Below the pieces are notes generated by a model. That model was not told the origin of the DNA, made no database searches, and saw nothing but the letters and a program-made list of their open reading frames with translations. Shown here one piece after another: positions 1 through 10,089 of a stretch of 35,457 nt of DNA (position 1 is the stretch's first letter; every line of letters begins with the position of its first letter). Source of the stretch: Podaxis mareebaensis. Its lineage: Eukaryota > Basidiomycota > Agaricomycetes > Agaricales > Agaricaceae. The stretch lies in NCBI GenBank assembly GCA_018524725.1, contig JAEUWP010000181.1, forward strand, positions 1 through 35,457. The letters are read 5' to 3'. Made by a program: the position numbers and the translations under genes.

Positions 1-126
1 GGCTCGAGAGGACTAAATCCTACACTGGTCAGCCTGATACAGTTAAAATAGTCAGGTTCTGGCTCAAGTTGATTCCATGTCACCTGAAAGGGTAGGGGTG
101 CCTGCAAAGGGCTCTGTAGACAGGTT

Positions 127-2688
127 AACCCCTGCGCTAACACTTCTGCCCCGGGCCCTGATCATCTCTCGTGGGCTCACATTAAACATATCATGTCCAA
201 CAAAACCTTCCTCTCCAACTTCCTCACATTCACTTCCAAATGCATCGAATTTTCCACCTGGCTGGAACACTTCAAAAATTCCACTTCCATCATCATCCCC
301 AAACCGAACAAACCCCACTATTCTACCCCGAAAATGTTCCACCCCATAGTCCTTCTCAACATGCTAGGCAAGCTGATCGAGAAGATGATCTCTGCCTGAA
401 TGCAATTTGAAGCATCTCAATTCGACCTTGTCCACCCCCTCCAATTCAGAGGAATTATCCAGTGCTCTACTGAAGATGCTGGTGTCTACATCACCCACCT
501 GGTCCGATCGGGTTGGAAACATAAACTCAAGACCAGTGTCATCACCTTTGACATAGTGCAATTCTTCCCTTCCACCAACCACGAAATCCTCACTTCCACT
601 CTTCACCGCCAAGGCTTCAATTCCCGACTTGTTTCTTTCTTTTCCGATTATTTAAGTAATTGCTTCACTACTTATTCTTGGAACAATAACTTGTCTCCAA
701 AATTTTCTGCTTCTGTTGGCGTTGGTCAAGGATCTGCTCTTTCCCCCATTCTTACAGCTCTGTCTCTCTCCCCCTTTATGTACAAATTTTCCAATGACCC
801 TCGTTGTAAAATAATTTCTTTCGTTGATGATGGACTCATTGTAGTTCAATCAGACTCATTTTCTGCTAATTGCTGCCTCCTCTCACAGGTCTATAAAAAC
901 TGTGAAGAATACCTCTGCCACCTTGGATTTGTCCTCGAAAGAGACAAAACCAAGGCCTTCCACTTCTCCAACCGCCCCTCCCAGGAACCCAATCCCCCTG
1001 TTGTCATCAACGATTCCCTCATTGTTCATCCCAAACCCTTCCTCTGCTACCTTGGCTTCTGGTTCGACAGAAACCTCTCCTTTAAGGAACACGTTCGCTT
1101 TTACTCCACCAAAGCGCTTTCCACTGTCTGATGCATGTGCATGCTCAGTAACTCTATATGCGGCCTATCTCCCCTCCACAAGAGGCTTTTATATCATTCC
1201 TGTGTTGTCCCCATAGCAACATATGGATTCTGTCTCTGGTTCAACTGCAACACGAGATACTGCAGACTCATCAAATCCCTCCAATGCATGCAACGCCAAG
1301 CCACTTTATGGATCACTGGTGTGTTCTGTACTGCTCCCACAGGCAGAGTTGAAGCCATCACAGGCCTCATCCCCATTCAACTCCACCTCTTCAAACTCAC
1401 GAAACGATGCTCTCTTCGCTTTCATACCCTTCCCCCTTCCCATCCCCTTAAACTCCTCACATGCGACATCGACCCCTTAGATGCATGTCAAACCAAGCAG
1501 CACTCAACAGCACTCGACTTTATTTCAGACACCCAGTTGGTCACAGACCAATTCCAGCATCTCCATCCCAATGCCAAACCTGGCCAGCACTTGCTGGACT
1601 TGTTTAGCAATCAAATTAAATTCTTTGAATGCCCTGACCCTTCAAAGGAAGGTGCCATGGCATTACACATTGCCAATGTATCCTGCACCCGAGATCTCGC
1701 TTTTTCTTCCCCTGTCTCTCTTCTTGTAGCTACAGATGGTTCAGTTCCCTCCAATTCTTCTCTTTCTGCCACTTCCGCCTTTCTTGTCTTTAATTCTTCT
1801 GATACAGACATTCTTTCTTCTGTGGTCCACCCCTGTGGGGAAGTGACCTCTTCTGATTCTGAATCTTATGCTCTCCACCTCGGTCTCTTCTCTGCTATCT
1901 CTTCCTCTCAATCTCTCAACATCTCTTCAATTGTAGTTTTCACAGACTCAATTTCGTCTGCTAAATGTTTGTTCTCTTACAGGCCTCACAGCGCGCATCC
2001 AGACTCTATTGCAGTCACTCCTCTCTTACACTCTTGGCTCTCCTCTTCCTCTTTAAACCACATCCACTTCTGGTTGATCCCTTCCTCCACCAAATGGTCT
2101 ATTCATCACAAGGCACACACCCTTGCCAAGTCCCTCCGACTTCCCAACCCATGTCATCAGCCCTTCCACACGTCCCTTGGGTTCATTCGAAATCACTACA
2201 CCCAAAAGTGCCTCTCATTATGGCATCAACTCATGAACGATCCTTCTCATCATGGCCATTCGTGGCTCTCCCTAGTCGACAGCACAGAGAAACCTCTCCA
2301 GCCCAAATATGCCAAAGGGGGTACCTGGCTCAATTCACCCCTTGGGAAGAACCCCAACTTATGTGTGTGCTTCATGCACTGTGTCACCAATCATGTGCCC
2401 ATCGGCACCTTTCAACAGTGCTTCTTCCCTGGGCACCATATCACTTCTTGCCCCTGTGGCGAACTGCTCAAAACATGAGACCACATACTCGATGCCTGCC
2501 CCTGATATCAATACCCATATGGGGCCTGTGATGGCTTCCATTGGGTCATCCAGTTCTTAGACCAGAACCCCATGGCGTTTTCCTTCGCTGACCAGATTCA
2601 AGGACCTATCACTCAGGAAGAGTTCACCACCTGCCACCTCAACTGCAGAGAGCGACTTGCAAGAAGCAGAGTCCCAGACATTCACTAA
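127..2688 (+). pseudogene. LINE reverse transcriptase / RNase H ORF, broken by four TGA codons
   Basis: One frame stays readable from about 127 to the TAA at 2686-2688. The N-terminal RT part has the APGPD and IIIPKPNKP blocks (about 150-320), then the metal-binding block TFDIVQFFPS (about 546-575) and the catalytic FVDDG (about 821-835). RNase H follows at about 1728-2130, with ATDGS, an SES acidic position, FTDSIS and a final H..H..A. A C-x-C...H...C cluster lies at about 2453-2500. In-frame stops are TGA at 397, 1129, 2476 and 2503. Each sits where the family tends to have arginine, and SICG at about 1148 reads like an Arg-to-Cys change. No frameshift is needed. The protein would reverse transcribe and integrate LINE RNA, but this copy is dead. 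Confidence 0.88.
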
Positions 2689-2959
2689 AGGCCTTCTCTA
2701 TTTACTTTTGCCTTGTAGCTAGCTCCCCGCTCCTACCCCTCTAATTTTCTGCTCTCTTTTTCCCTCTCTCTCACTCATTTTGTTAAGTTAGTTTCACTCT
2801 CTTCTCATCTCTCTATACACAGTAGCATCACTCGCTCTTATGTTACTCCCTCCATTTTCTCTCTTTCCCCCTTTTCTCTTTGTTCTTTTTCTTTAGTTTC
2901 AGTATTGGGACTGCTATCGTGCACCCATTTGTAGTAGCTAGTTCTATTGCAATAAACGT

Positions 2960-2992
<33 letters not shown>
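2689..2992 (+). other. LINE 3' UTR with AATAAA and 27-nt poly(A)
   Basis: This stretch has no gene. It is CT-rich, with an AATAAA at 2951-2956 about ten bases before an uninterrupted A-run at 2966-2992. It marks the 3' boundary of the inserted element. GAAGCAGT follows directly and belongs to the target gene read on the minus strand. Confidence 0.85.
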
Positions 2993-2995
<3 letters not shown>

Positions 2996-3429
2996 GCAGT
3001 TGGGTAATCTGCTGGCTCCTCCAGGAAACCTGTTTGATGTAATAGACTGGCTGATTCATGTCATCCCAATCACTCTCATTGGAGCTCATACCTGCATGGT
3101 TGAGCATTTTGACTGCCCCCCTCAGCTTGATCCAGCATGGATCATCTTTATGCTCTGCTGTGATGGACCAGCATGTTTCCCATAGCTGTGGAATGGATGG
3201 AGTAAGCCCATGGATATGGGTCAGATACAAAGTCCCCTCAAGTGGGAAGACCACATACCTTATGTTGCCTCATAGTTCTACACTTGTTCTGCAGCTTGCT
3301 CTCTTTGGACTTGGCAAGGCAATCATTTCTTGCATCTGAGTCCTCATCAGAGTCTATCTTCATTTTCAGGCTGAGAGATTTGAGCCTCCTTAGGCAACTA
3401 AAGAAATAGCTTGAAACCTCCTGCTGCAA
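2993..3429 (-). pseudogene. C-terminal part of a GMSSxES-type agaricomycete protein, cut by the LINE
   Basis: Read on the minus strand, about 3429 to 2993 gives an acidic and basic stretch (DSDEDSDARNDC, then NKCRTMRQHK), followed by WSITAEHKDDPCWIKL, GMSSNESDWDD and YYIKQVSWRS. The pattern GMSS-x-ES followed by a YxIK..WRS block recalls a multicopy agaricomycete family of unknown function. That naming is from memory. The frame runs into the poly(A) tail right after QITQLL, so the protein was truncated by the LINE. A second copy of the YYIKxVSWRS block lies at about 12720-12780 on the plus strand and continues further, which supports truncation. The stretch is almost free of CG dinucleotides (none from 3001 to 3573). 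Confidence 0.6.
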
Positions 3430-4200
3430 GCACTCATCTGTGAGGTATGCATCATCTTCAACTTCAGTGAGGTAGTTGAAGAACAGGTCTCAAAGTTTCT
3501 TGTTCCAGCCAGAGGATATATCATCCCAGTGAGGTTGCATCAGATTCAAATGGGGCCAGTATCACTCATTGTCTTCGTTCTCATCAAACAGTTTGACCCT
3601 AGCTATGGAAGGCACCCCAACAGAGCCAATATCTTTATCTCTTCAGATACCCAAGAGTTGGTTCATATGGCCTCACCACATAGTCTGCTGGGTTGAGTTC
3701 AAGTCTCTGGGGAACTCTAGGTGGCTTACCTGTCTCTTAACTAGATCCGTATTTTGTTGCTTTCATGGTGAAGGTTTGAAATGGGCATTGGTGACCTTTT
3801 GTGGGACCTTGTTGATTGTACATGAAGGGGAATGATTGCAATCATAGTGCTCATTGAGGGAGGTCAGAAGATCAACCATCTGGTCAATCTTCTTTGCTGT
3901 TGCCTTGATCCATGTTCAAGACAATATAACATGACAAAAGTCCACAAGACATACACTGTCACCATCATCATGGTGCTTGCTTGAGCTTGGAGGTTCATGG
4001 GGGGTACACCTATTGACTTGAGGGACCTGATGATGGGTGGATTAGATTTGGCCATTGATATGTGAGAGCACTCTTACAGGATCATCATCACTGAGGAGGT
4101 TTATGCTGCAGTCATCCTCAAAATCTACAGTGATGTGGGGTGTGACCTTTCACATAGGCAGAGGTTTCTGATGTTTCAAATGAGCCATGATCTTGATGTC
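3430..4200. other. Decayed region, probably intronic or exonic remains of the minus-strand gene
   Basis: I see no convincing long frame here. Composition (CpG-poor, TG/CA-rich) matches the flanking minus-strand pieces. It probably holds degraded exons linking the low-complexity middle to the GMSSxES end, but I cannot place them. Confidence 0.3.
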
Positions 4201-5560
4201 CTAAAGAAACAAGGGACTTACAAGGCCTTCTGGCTCAGATTCGAAGTATAAGGAATCTTCATCATCTGTGGCACTCCAGGCATACTCTGGGTGATGGGGT
4301 TGCTTGCCTCTCTTCTTTGCAGTGTGAGTTAATGGACAGGCCTCACATGAGACATTGGGTCTCTTGGTAGTGCTTTTAGTTAGTGGCAAAAATGGTGTTG
4401 CACTGGCACCACCCTTTGGGTGTGAGAACCTGGTCAATGGGGGTACTGCCCATTGTGGTAGCTGGACGAGAGATGCTTCTGGTTCCTAACTATATATTGA
4501 GTGATGCTCATTTATGATCAATCAAAGACTTACTGGACTTCCATCATTGGAACTACTGAGTCCTTCTACCAGGTCAATGACCTCCATCTGCTCAATTAAG
4601 TCTTGTGCTTGATCATTTTGGAACCCATCATCCTCCTCCACTATGGGCTCCTGGCTTTGTTGCAAATGAAGACATTGCTCAGGATGAGCTTCTTCCCTGT
4701 CAGTTTGATCTTGGGGCAGGCTGGTATTGTGAGGTAGAATAGGTGAATGGGCAGAGGCTGAGTGCATTTCACACATTGCATGTGTTACTTCCTGAGCCAC
4801 TGGAAGTGGAGTGGCATGGTGCAATAAAATGGGGGACTGAGCAGCAGATGGGAGTGGTTCACAGGCAATGACTGATCCCTGTGGAGGGTCTTCTTGAGTG
4901 AGTTCAGGATGTCCAGCATCCTGAACTTCTTGAGAATGTGCTGTTGTGCTGTCCACCTGGGGCCCTTGTCACAGATTGGACCATGGTTAGATGACAAGAC
5001 TCACCTCTCTGAGTGCCTTGAGTCATGCTATCTCTTTCTCCAACTGAAGGACCTTGTAATGTTGCAGAATGTAAGGCACACTTATTAAATATCCAGAGTG
5101 CAAGACCTACCTGAGACCATAAAGACTTTATTTTCTGCTGTTGCCCTTTTCATTGTTTTTGTGTAGGCAGGGGGTTGATGGCAATGAGCCTGACCTTTGA
5201 GGGCATAGGTTCATGCATCTGTAACATTATTATTCAATCAACTGATTTGTTCATCCATCAAACTACCTGACCTCATTTGATGCAGAGGTGGAAATGGCTC
5301 CACTATCATGCTCAGAATGGGCTGGATCTGGCATGCATTGCTGGGGAGTTTGTTTGTGAGTGGCTTGGGATGCATTGGTGGAACATGCTTGTGGTACTGC
5401 ACTGATGATAGGTCCCAGGGGTGTTTCAATCAAGTCTGGCATCTAAGGTAGTGTCAGCACCAGCTCTTGAGTGGTCTTGGCAATATTGTGTACATGGAGA
5501 GTAGCACTAGGATAGCTTTCCATCTCAATGTCTTCAAAATTGTGAGAAGGCTTTGAAGTG
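4201..5560 (-). pseudogene. Ser/Pro/Gln/Glu-rich middle part of the minus-strand gene (decayed)
   Basis: Three minus-strand stretches read as coherent low-complexity protein. About 5560-5270 is Ser/Thr/Gln/Pro-rich, with a TAG near 5440. 4956-4522 is Gln/Pro/His-rich and ends in acidic EEDDG and DLIEQMEV blocks. 4437-4201 is basic then acidic, with DDEDSLYFESEPEG. They lie between the PPGEAG-type first exons and the GMSSxES end in the same orientation, so one large gene is possible, although two adjacent genes are not excluded. Exon borders here are not resolved. No function can be inferred beyond a flexible linker. Confidence 0.45.
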
Positions 5561-5781
5561 GTAAAACATAGTGGATTCAGAATTATGGAGTATGTAGCAC
5601 TGTCTGTACAGAACTATATATTCTCTAACCACTTCAATATTGATAAGGAAAGAGTTGGGATGCAAACAATGATTTTATTGTTGGCCCTCTTGAGCATCCA
5701 CTAATATCTGCATCATTGGTCAAGTCGTTATCAAGATTAATGAAAGATCCAGCCCACCTTCCATATGTTGGAGGTTGTCAC

Positions 5782-6279
5782 CTTGTCTTTCTTGTGCCTT
5801 GACACTTCTGATGTGCTTTTTAGGTGGAGTTTCAGCACAGAGTGGAGTGGCCAGTGGTCTTCATATTGTTTCATGATTGGATACCACTTTATTACCTGTC
5901 AGCAACTGAATTCAGCACCCACAGCCACCAAATGAATGATGATCCTTACCATGTCACAGAATTGCTTCATCTTCATAGTGTCCTGGTAATGGTAACTTAC
6001 AGTAGTATCTAGTTTCTGGGCTGCTAGACAGTGTATGTATTTCTATACAATGAATGCATTGTAATAAATTGTCAATTGAACTCATGTAATGGAGCAAAAG
6101 AGACAACAAACCTGAAATTGATTGAAACTTGCTTTTGTCCATCCTCTTGCCATGAGAACTGCCTTGATGTTGAATCTGCCACTGTTGGGATGACCTGCTT
6201 CTCCAGGTGGCTTTGGAATGAGGTTTGGAATGTCCTCTTCAGATTGACTAAGCATGTCTTCATCACTTGTCTTGGACAT
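5782..6279 (-). CDS. First three exons of a PPGEAG-type multicopy protein, function unknown
   Basis: Minus-strand exons 6279-6112, 6042-5950 and 5895-5782 join in frame over 125 codons without a stop. The introns are 6111-6043 (69 nt) and 5949-5896 (54 nt), both GT...AG. The start Met at 6279 opens an acidic leader, then PKPPGEAGHP at about residues 22-31, then LAAQKLDTTVSYHYQD and KWYPIMKQYEDHWPL. This pattern recalls a large agaricomycete family with PPGEPGRPGSGG, a conserved LDTT block and a Y-E-x-x-WP block. It may be a helical DNA-associated domain, but its function is unknown. A donor-like GTGACA follows the third exon. Downstream pieces of the gene are decayed and its end is cut by the LINE, so the locus as a whole is probably dead. 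Confidence 0.6.
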
Positions 6280-6785
6280 TGGGGTTAGAGGGGATGAAGG
6301 TTCAAGATCTAGATCAGGGGAATAGTTGAGCTTGCCCAGTACAGTGCCTTCTGCTCATTCCACACCAGGCATTTGCTTTGTCAATGGAGTGCACTTGGAT
6401 ATCTGGGGTAGTGCAGGTGTAGGGATTTTTGAGAAATAGATGCATTTGGTGACAATAGGAAGGTGTCGGTGAACAAATTGCCTTTGCATGACTGATTCAC
6501 AGCTCCACAGTAAATGCCATTCCCTATATACAGTAGGAATACAATAAATTCTAAATTAAGATGGTGGTGACCTTATTCTTAGTTTCATTGTATTGTTGCA
6601 CCATTTCTGCATGTGGAGACAACCACAGTAGACAATAAGCTGGATAAACTGGAGGAATATGGAGTTCAGGTTATAAACATGAAATGTCACTGTTCACATA
6701 GCAAACAATCTGACTATGAATTTCTTTTCCAATATCTACAACCAGGAAGTTGGCATAGGTCTCAATGAGCTGCCTCAGGGTGGAC
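6280..6785. other. Spacer between divergent decayed genes, no gene seen
   Basis: The stretch lies between the minus-strand start at 6279 and the plus-strand WD40 start at 6786, so it probably held a divergent promoter region. I find no readable frame and no copy of the CTGG/CCAG palindrome. Confidence 0.4.
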
Positions 6786-8626
6786 ATGCTGACTCTTCAA
6801 TTACAGAAATACCAACTCTTTGTAAGGCTGGGGAGTCATGCAGGGCCCATCAATTGCCTTGCTTTCACAAAGGATGGAGGGTATCTCGTGAGTGGAGGTA
6901 GGCTCTAAACTGTGGTTATGACAGGAAATTAATATCATACAGGCAATGATGAGCAAGTCAAGATTTGGAGTATACAACAGTGTACATGCATACAGACCAT
7001 TTGCAATGGGGTGATGTGATGGGGGCAGATCACTTGTATACAATGGCAGGGGACATTTTCAAGTGTGAGCTCCCACCTTATCTTTGGGACTGGAAGGGGC
7101 TTTGTTGTAATCTACAAGTGCAGTGAGCAAGTGGTAAGCCTGATTCATTCATCAATGAAGCACCACTGACTGTGAATAGAGGGTGTATGCCAAAGTGCAT
7201 ACCATATGCCCCTTTTCGGAAAGTGATGGTATTGAGGCAATAGCATATGACAGCACACACTAGCACCTTGGTGTATCAAGTCATCATGGAAGAGTTAAAA
7301 TGTACACAATGAAATTAAATGGTAATGTTCCCTACTTCAAATCAAGAATGCCAACTGACCTCATTCTTCAGGAACACTTGAAAAGCTCTGGAGTTTCGAG
7401 GGGCCAATCATTTCACTCCACTTGTTAATCTTCTATAATAAGGGCCAGACACTCATGGTGCTTGCAGCTGAGACTGGGACTGTGTAGGTGAAGCACTATC
7501 GGCAATGAACCTGCATGCTGACAATGCCCAGAACCTTTTTTGACAGTAAGACAGGTAATGCCCCTGTCTCAAAAGTATTGAAATCTGCCATGTACGCTAG
7601 TCCTGAAAGCTGAATTTCTTGTGTTGGCTGACTACTTTTAGAGGAAGTGCTGATATGTGTCCAAAAGAAAAATACATCCTCATTGATAACCTGGTGACTG
7701 GCTTTGACCTTTATGAGGTGAATTGAACATCCCCAATACAAAGGGTCCCAGTCCCTTGAGTTCAGAGCTACATAACAGATGGAGTGTTTGGAGAAGATGG
7801 AGCCATGGTGATTGGGGGAAGTGATCAGGGGGCTGTTTATGTGGTGCCCATTGGGTCACCTGAGAAGACACAGGTCCTCGATCATGTGGCACAAATGTGG
7901 TACAGTGCAAAGAGTAAGGGCAAATCTCCTAATCTAGCACCCAGACTGACAATGGTGCAGACAAAACGTTGATACAAACTGTTCAGGTGCTCTCAACAAA
8001 GCAATATCACTACATTGTGAGTGGAGATTTGGGCCCCAAATATGATGTCTACTTGTGGTGCAGATTGGTACATCACTCATTAATTCACCTGAGGTGGCCC
8101 TTAACTGTATTTGGCCCAGATTCCATAGAGAGAAGAGAAGGAGCAGTAGGAAATGGGTAGGAGCACAATGATTGGAGCCCTTATCTTCCTCAATTGTGTT
8201 CTATTGCTTTTCCTGGTGGCTAGTAATAATCACTGCAGACTTGAGGTATTTATTTCTACTGTTCACATTGAGCATAATTGATTTTTGCCTCAATATTTGT
8301 AGATTTGGTGGCAGTCTTCCACAACTGTTTGGGTCAAAGACTCCTTGGACAGGCACTGGAAGTCTGGAGTGACAGTGGAAATGTATAAGGCAACTGGTGG
8401 TATTGCTCATGAAGTTAAAGATGGGGATGGTGATGATGAGGATGATGGTGAGGATGTGGATCCAGTGTTGGATCACTGCACATCTGCAGAGAGAATGGGC
8501 ATTGATTTGTCTAAACTAAGAGGTAGGGACAGTGGAGGAAATCCAGGCCAAAAGTCATTGCCACCTATAAAGAAAACCAGCACAGATTTAGTTAGGATAG
8601 CAGGGGAACTGGACAGACTAGACTAA
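6786..8626 (+). pseudogene. WD40-repeat protein with C-terminal membrane anchor, decayed
   Basis: The start ATG at 6786 is followed by a first repeat ending GPINCLAFTKDGGYLVSGG. After intron 6898-6942 comes a GNDEQVKIWS strand. Later repeats read LIFGTGRGFVVIYK, then (intron 7322-7371) KLWSFEGPIISL, then (intron 7484-7531) TFFDSKTG, then LIDNLVTGFDLYEV and GGSDQGAVYV near 7790-7830. A hydrophobic helix, IGALIFLNCVLLLFLVA, lies at about 8171-8221, followed by intron 8246-8302 and an acidic tail with a DGDGDDEDDGED run ending at 8626. Together these suggest a beta-propeller tethered to a membrane, as I recall for an expanded agaricomycete WD40 family. In-frame breaks include TGA at 7017, 7724 and 7757 and TAG at 7261. 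Some splice sites between 7560 and 7650 and between 7830 and 8160 are not resolved. Confidence 0.65.
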
Positions 8627-9309
8627 AGTAGGCAGAAACTGGTTATATAGTGCTTTGTTCCACTCATGTACTTATTCAAGCACCTGCAATGGAAGTGCAC
8701 TCAGAATCATACTACAGAAAAAACAGGGGAGAGCAGATGGCTGAGGGGCAGCATGAGGTTGAAAGGTTGCATAAGGGTGAAGGTGGTAGGGTCACCCAAG
8801 GCCACAGGAAGGTGAAAAGCAGTGGGAGGGTGGAAAGTAGTGGGTGTGATTGCTGCAGTGGGACTGCTAGAGGTGGTGGGAGCACACAAGGTGGCAGAGG
8901 AACCAAGAGCTGCAGGTGCAGAAGGTAGCAGGGCAGTCTTCCTTTGTCACCTAGGAAAAGTGTTTTGCAGCACTGCAAGCTCCAAAAGAAAAGAAAAAGG
9001 GAAGTTGGCCACCTTTGCACTGGTGCAACCAGTGGCCCTACCACAATGAAGCAACTCCCTCCAAAGTGGATGGTGGTTGCCATGGGCTGCAGCCATGGTT
9101 TTGTGCAATGCTGGGATCCAACAGCCCAAGCTCTTTGGAGGCATGCTAGAAGGAGGCAAGGGGCACCAGTGCAGGTGGCAGAGTACCTGCTGAAAAGAAA
9201 CTTGCTGCTGCCTAATCATGGGGCCCCACTGTTGATTTTCCCATGCTTCCTCCTGCCTCAGGAGTAGCTTTCACTGATTCTGCAGCTGATCAGTGCATCC
9301 ACCTCAATC
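8627..9309 (+). other. G-rich low-complexity region, no gene assigned
   Basis: The plus strand is rich in GGTGG and AGGTGG repeats and gives Gly/Arg/Lys/Ala-rich readings in several frames, with stops in all of them. The minus strand gives a Leu/Pro-rich reading that looks like a shadow. It may be a decayed low-complexity exon of a neighbour, but I cannot support a gene. Confidence 0.35.
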
Positions 9310-10089
9310 ATGGTGCACCACAGCAGGAAAAAAGCAGGCCATGATCCCTCACATAGATATGCTACCCCACATGAAAGTCCAACCATGCACTCTACTATGA
9401 CTAAGAAGGAAATTGTGAGGTGTGCAGAAACCTTTCTCTGTGAGATTGAGCACAACAGCTATGCATGCACCCACCTCGCAGTTGCTGTAATGGATGCAAC
9501 TCGACAACAGTTCTACAACTATGTTCAAAAGCATCACATTCCCAGAAACTTTCCCCTCTACAAATACAGCAACAATTTCATGTTCCACTTCAGAACCTGG
9601 GTTGACAAGAGTACCACACACTTTCCCAACATCCAGACTGCCCTGGAGTACTGCAAAAACAAAAAAAATTATAATGGATGGTCCAAGCATAATTTCATTG
9701 AGACAGCAGGGATTAATTGGAAAGCTGTCAACAAGGGTGCCCTTCTTGCATCCATTCTGGAATTCATGCTCACAGCCCTTCCAAAAGACAAACCCTATCC
9801 CCCTCCTTATACCTTCATGGCAGAAACTCATGCCATCCGGGGGTACCACACAAAATTCCTTCACAAAGATCCCCTGCATGACAAACACAATATGTGCAAA
9901 CCCATCCTAATGCTTGATGAAGACCACCTTCAACTTGATATCAAGCCCCAGCAAGATGCTCAAGTCTATGATGAATCTGATGGAAGTTTAATTTGCATGG
10001 TTGTCCATGATGTCTGTAAAAACCACTCTGCCATAGAGTTCATTGATGGTGTTATTAAGGCATTAGTGGAAATGAGGAAGACTAGTTGA
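9310..10089 (+). CDS. Intact 259-residue protein, agaricomycete family of unknown function
   Basis: An uninterrupted frame runs from ATG 9310 to TGA 10087-10089. A second Met at about residue 30 (MTKKEIVRC) could be the true start. Recognisable blocks are THLAVAVMD, FPLYKYSNNFMFHFRTWV, YNGWSKHNFIETAGINW, LHKDPLHDKHNMCKPI and LMLDEDHLQLDI. The pattern (F-H-F-R-x-W, W-S-K-H-x-F, a K/RDPL block, then LMDED) recalls an expanded agaricomycete family with no assigned function. There is no signal peptide or membrane helix. It is notable as the only long unbroken frame in the CpG-poor 3-17 kb block, and it keeps at least one CGA codon (in ATRQQF). Whether it is expressed cannot be seen, because no intron or promoter signal is evident. 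Confidence 0.6.
   Translation: MVHHSRKKAGHDPSHRYATPHESPTMHSTMTKKEIVRCAETFLCEIEHNSYACTHLAVAVMDATRQQFYNYVQKHHIPRNFPLYKYSNNFMFHFRTWVDKSTTHFPNIQTALEYCKNKKNYNGWSKHNFIETAGINWKAVNKGALLASILEFMLTALPKDKPYPPPYTFMAETHAIRGYHTKFLHKDPLHDKHNMCKPILMLDEDHLQLDIKPQQDAQVYDESDGSLICMVVHDVCKNHSAIEFIDGVIKALVEMRKTS

Larger units (their letters stand above)
1..2992 (+). mobile_element. Non-LTR retrotransposon (LINE), 5' end missing or outside window
   Basis: The element carries a reverse transcriptase, an RNase H domain and a C-terminal zinc-knuckle-like segment in one plus-strand frame. A pyrimidine-rich 3' UTR, an AATAAA at 2951-2956 and a run of 27 A residues at 2966-2992 follow, which is the typical 3' structure of a LINE copied by target-primed reverse transcription. 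No endonuclease domain is visible, so the 5' part lies upstream of the window or was lost. The sequence right after the A-run is the 3' end of a minus-strand gene, so the element landed inside that gene. RNase H carriage fits fungal Tad-like LINEs, but the clade is inference. Confidence 0.9.

Noticed and set aside
8712..9083. Minus-strand Leu/Pro-rich 123-codon frame that looks membrane-like
   Set aside because: It is the complement of a GGTGG-rich low-complexity stretch, with no start context and no family pattern.
9349..9888. Minus-strand 179-codon frame
   Set aside because: It is antisense to the coherent 259-residue plus-strand frame and shows no recognisable pattern.
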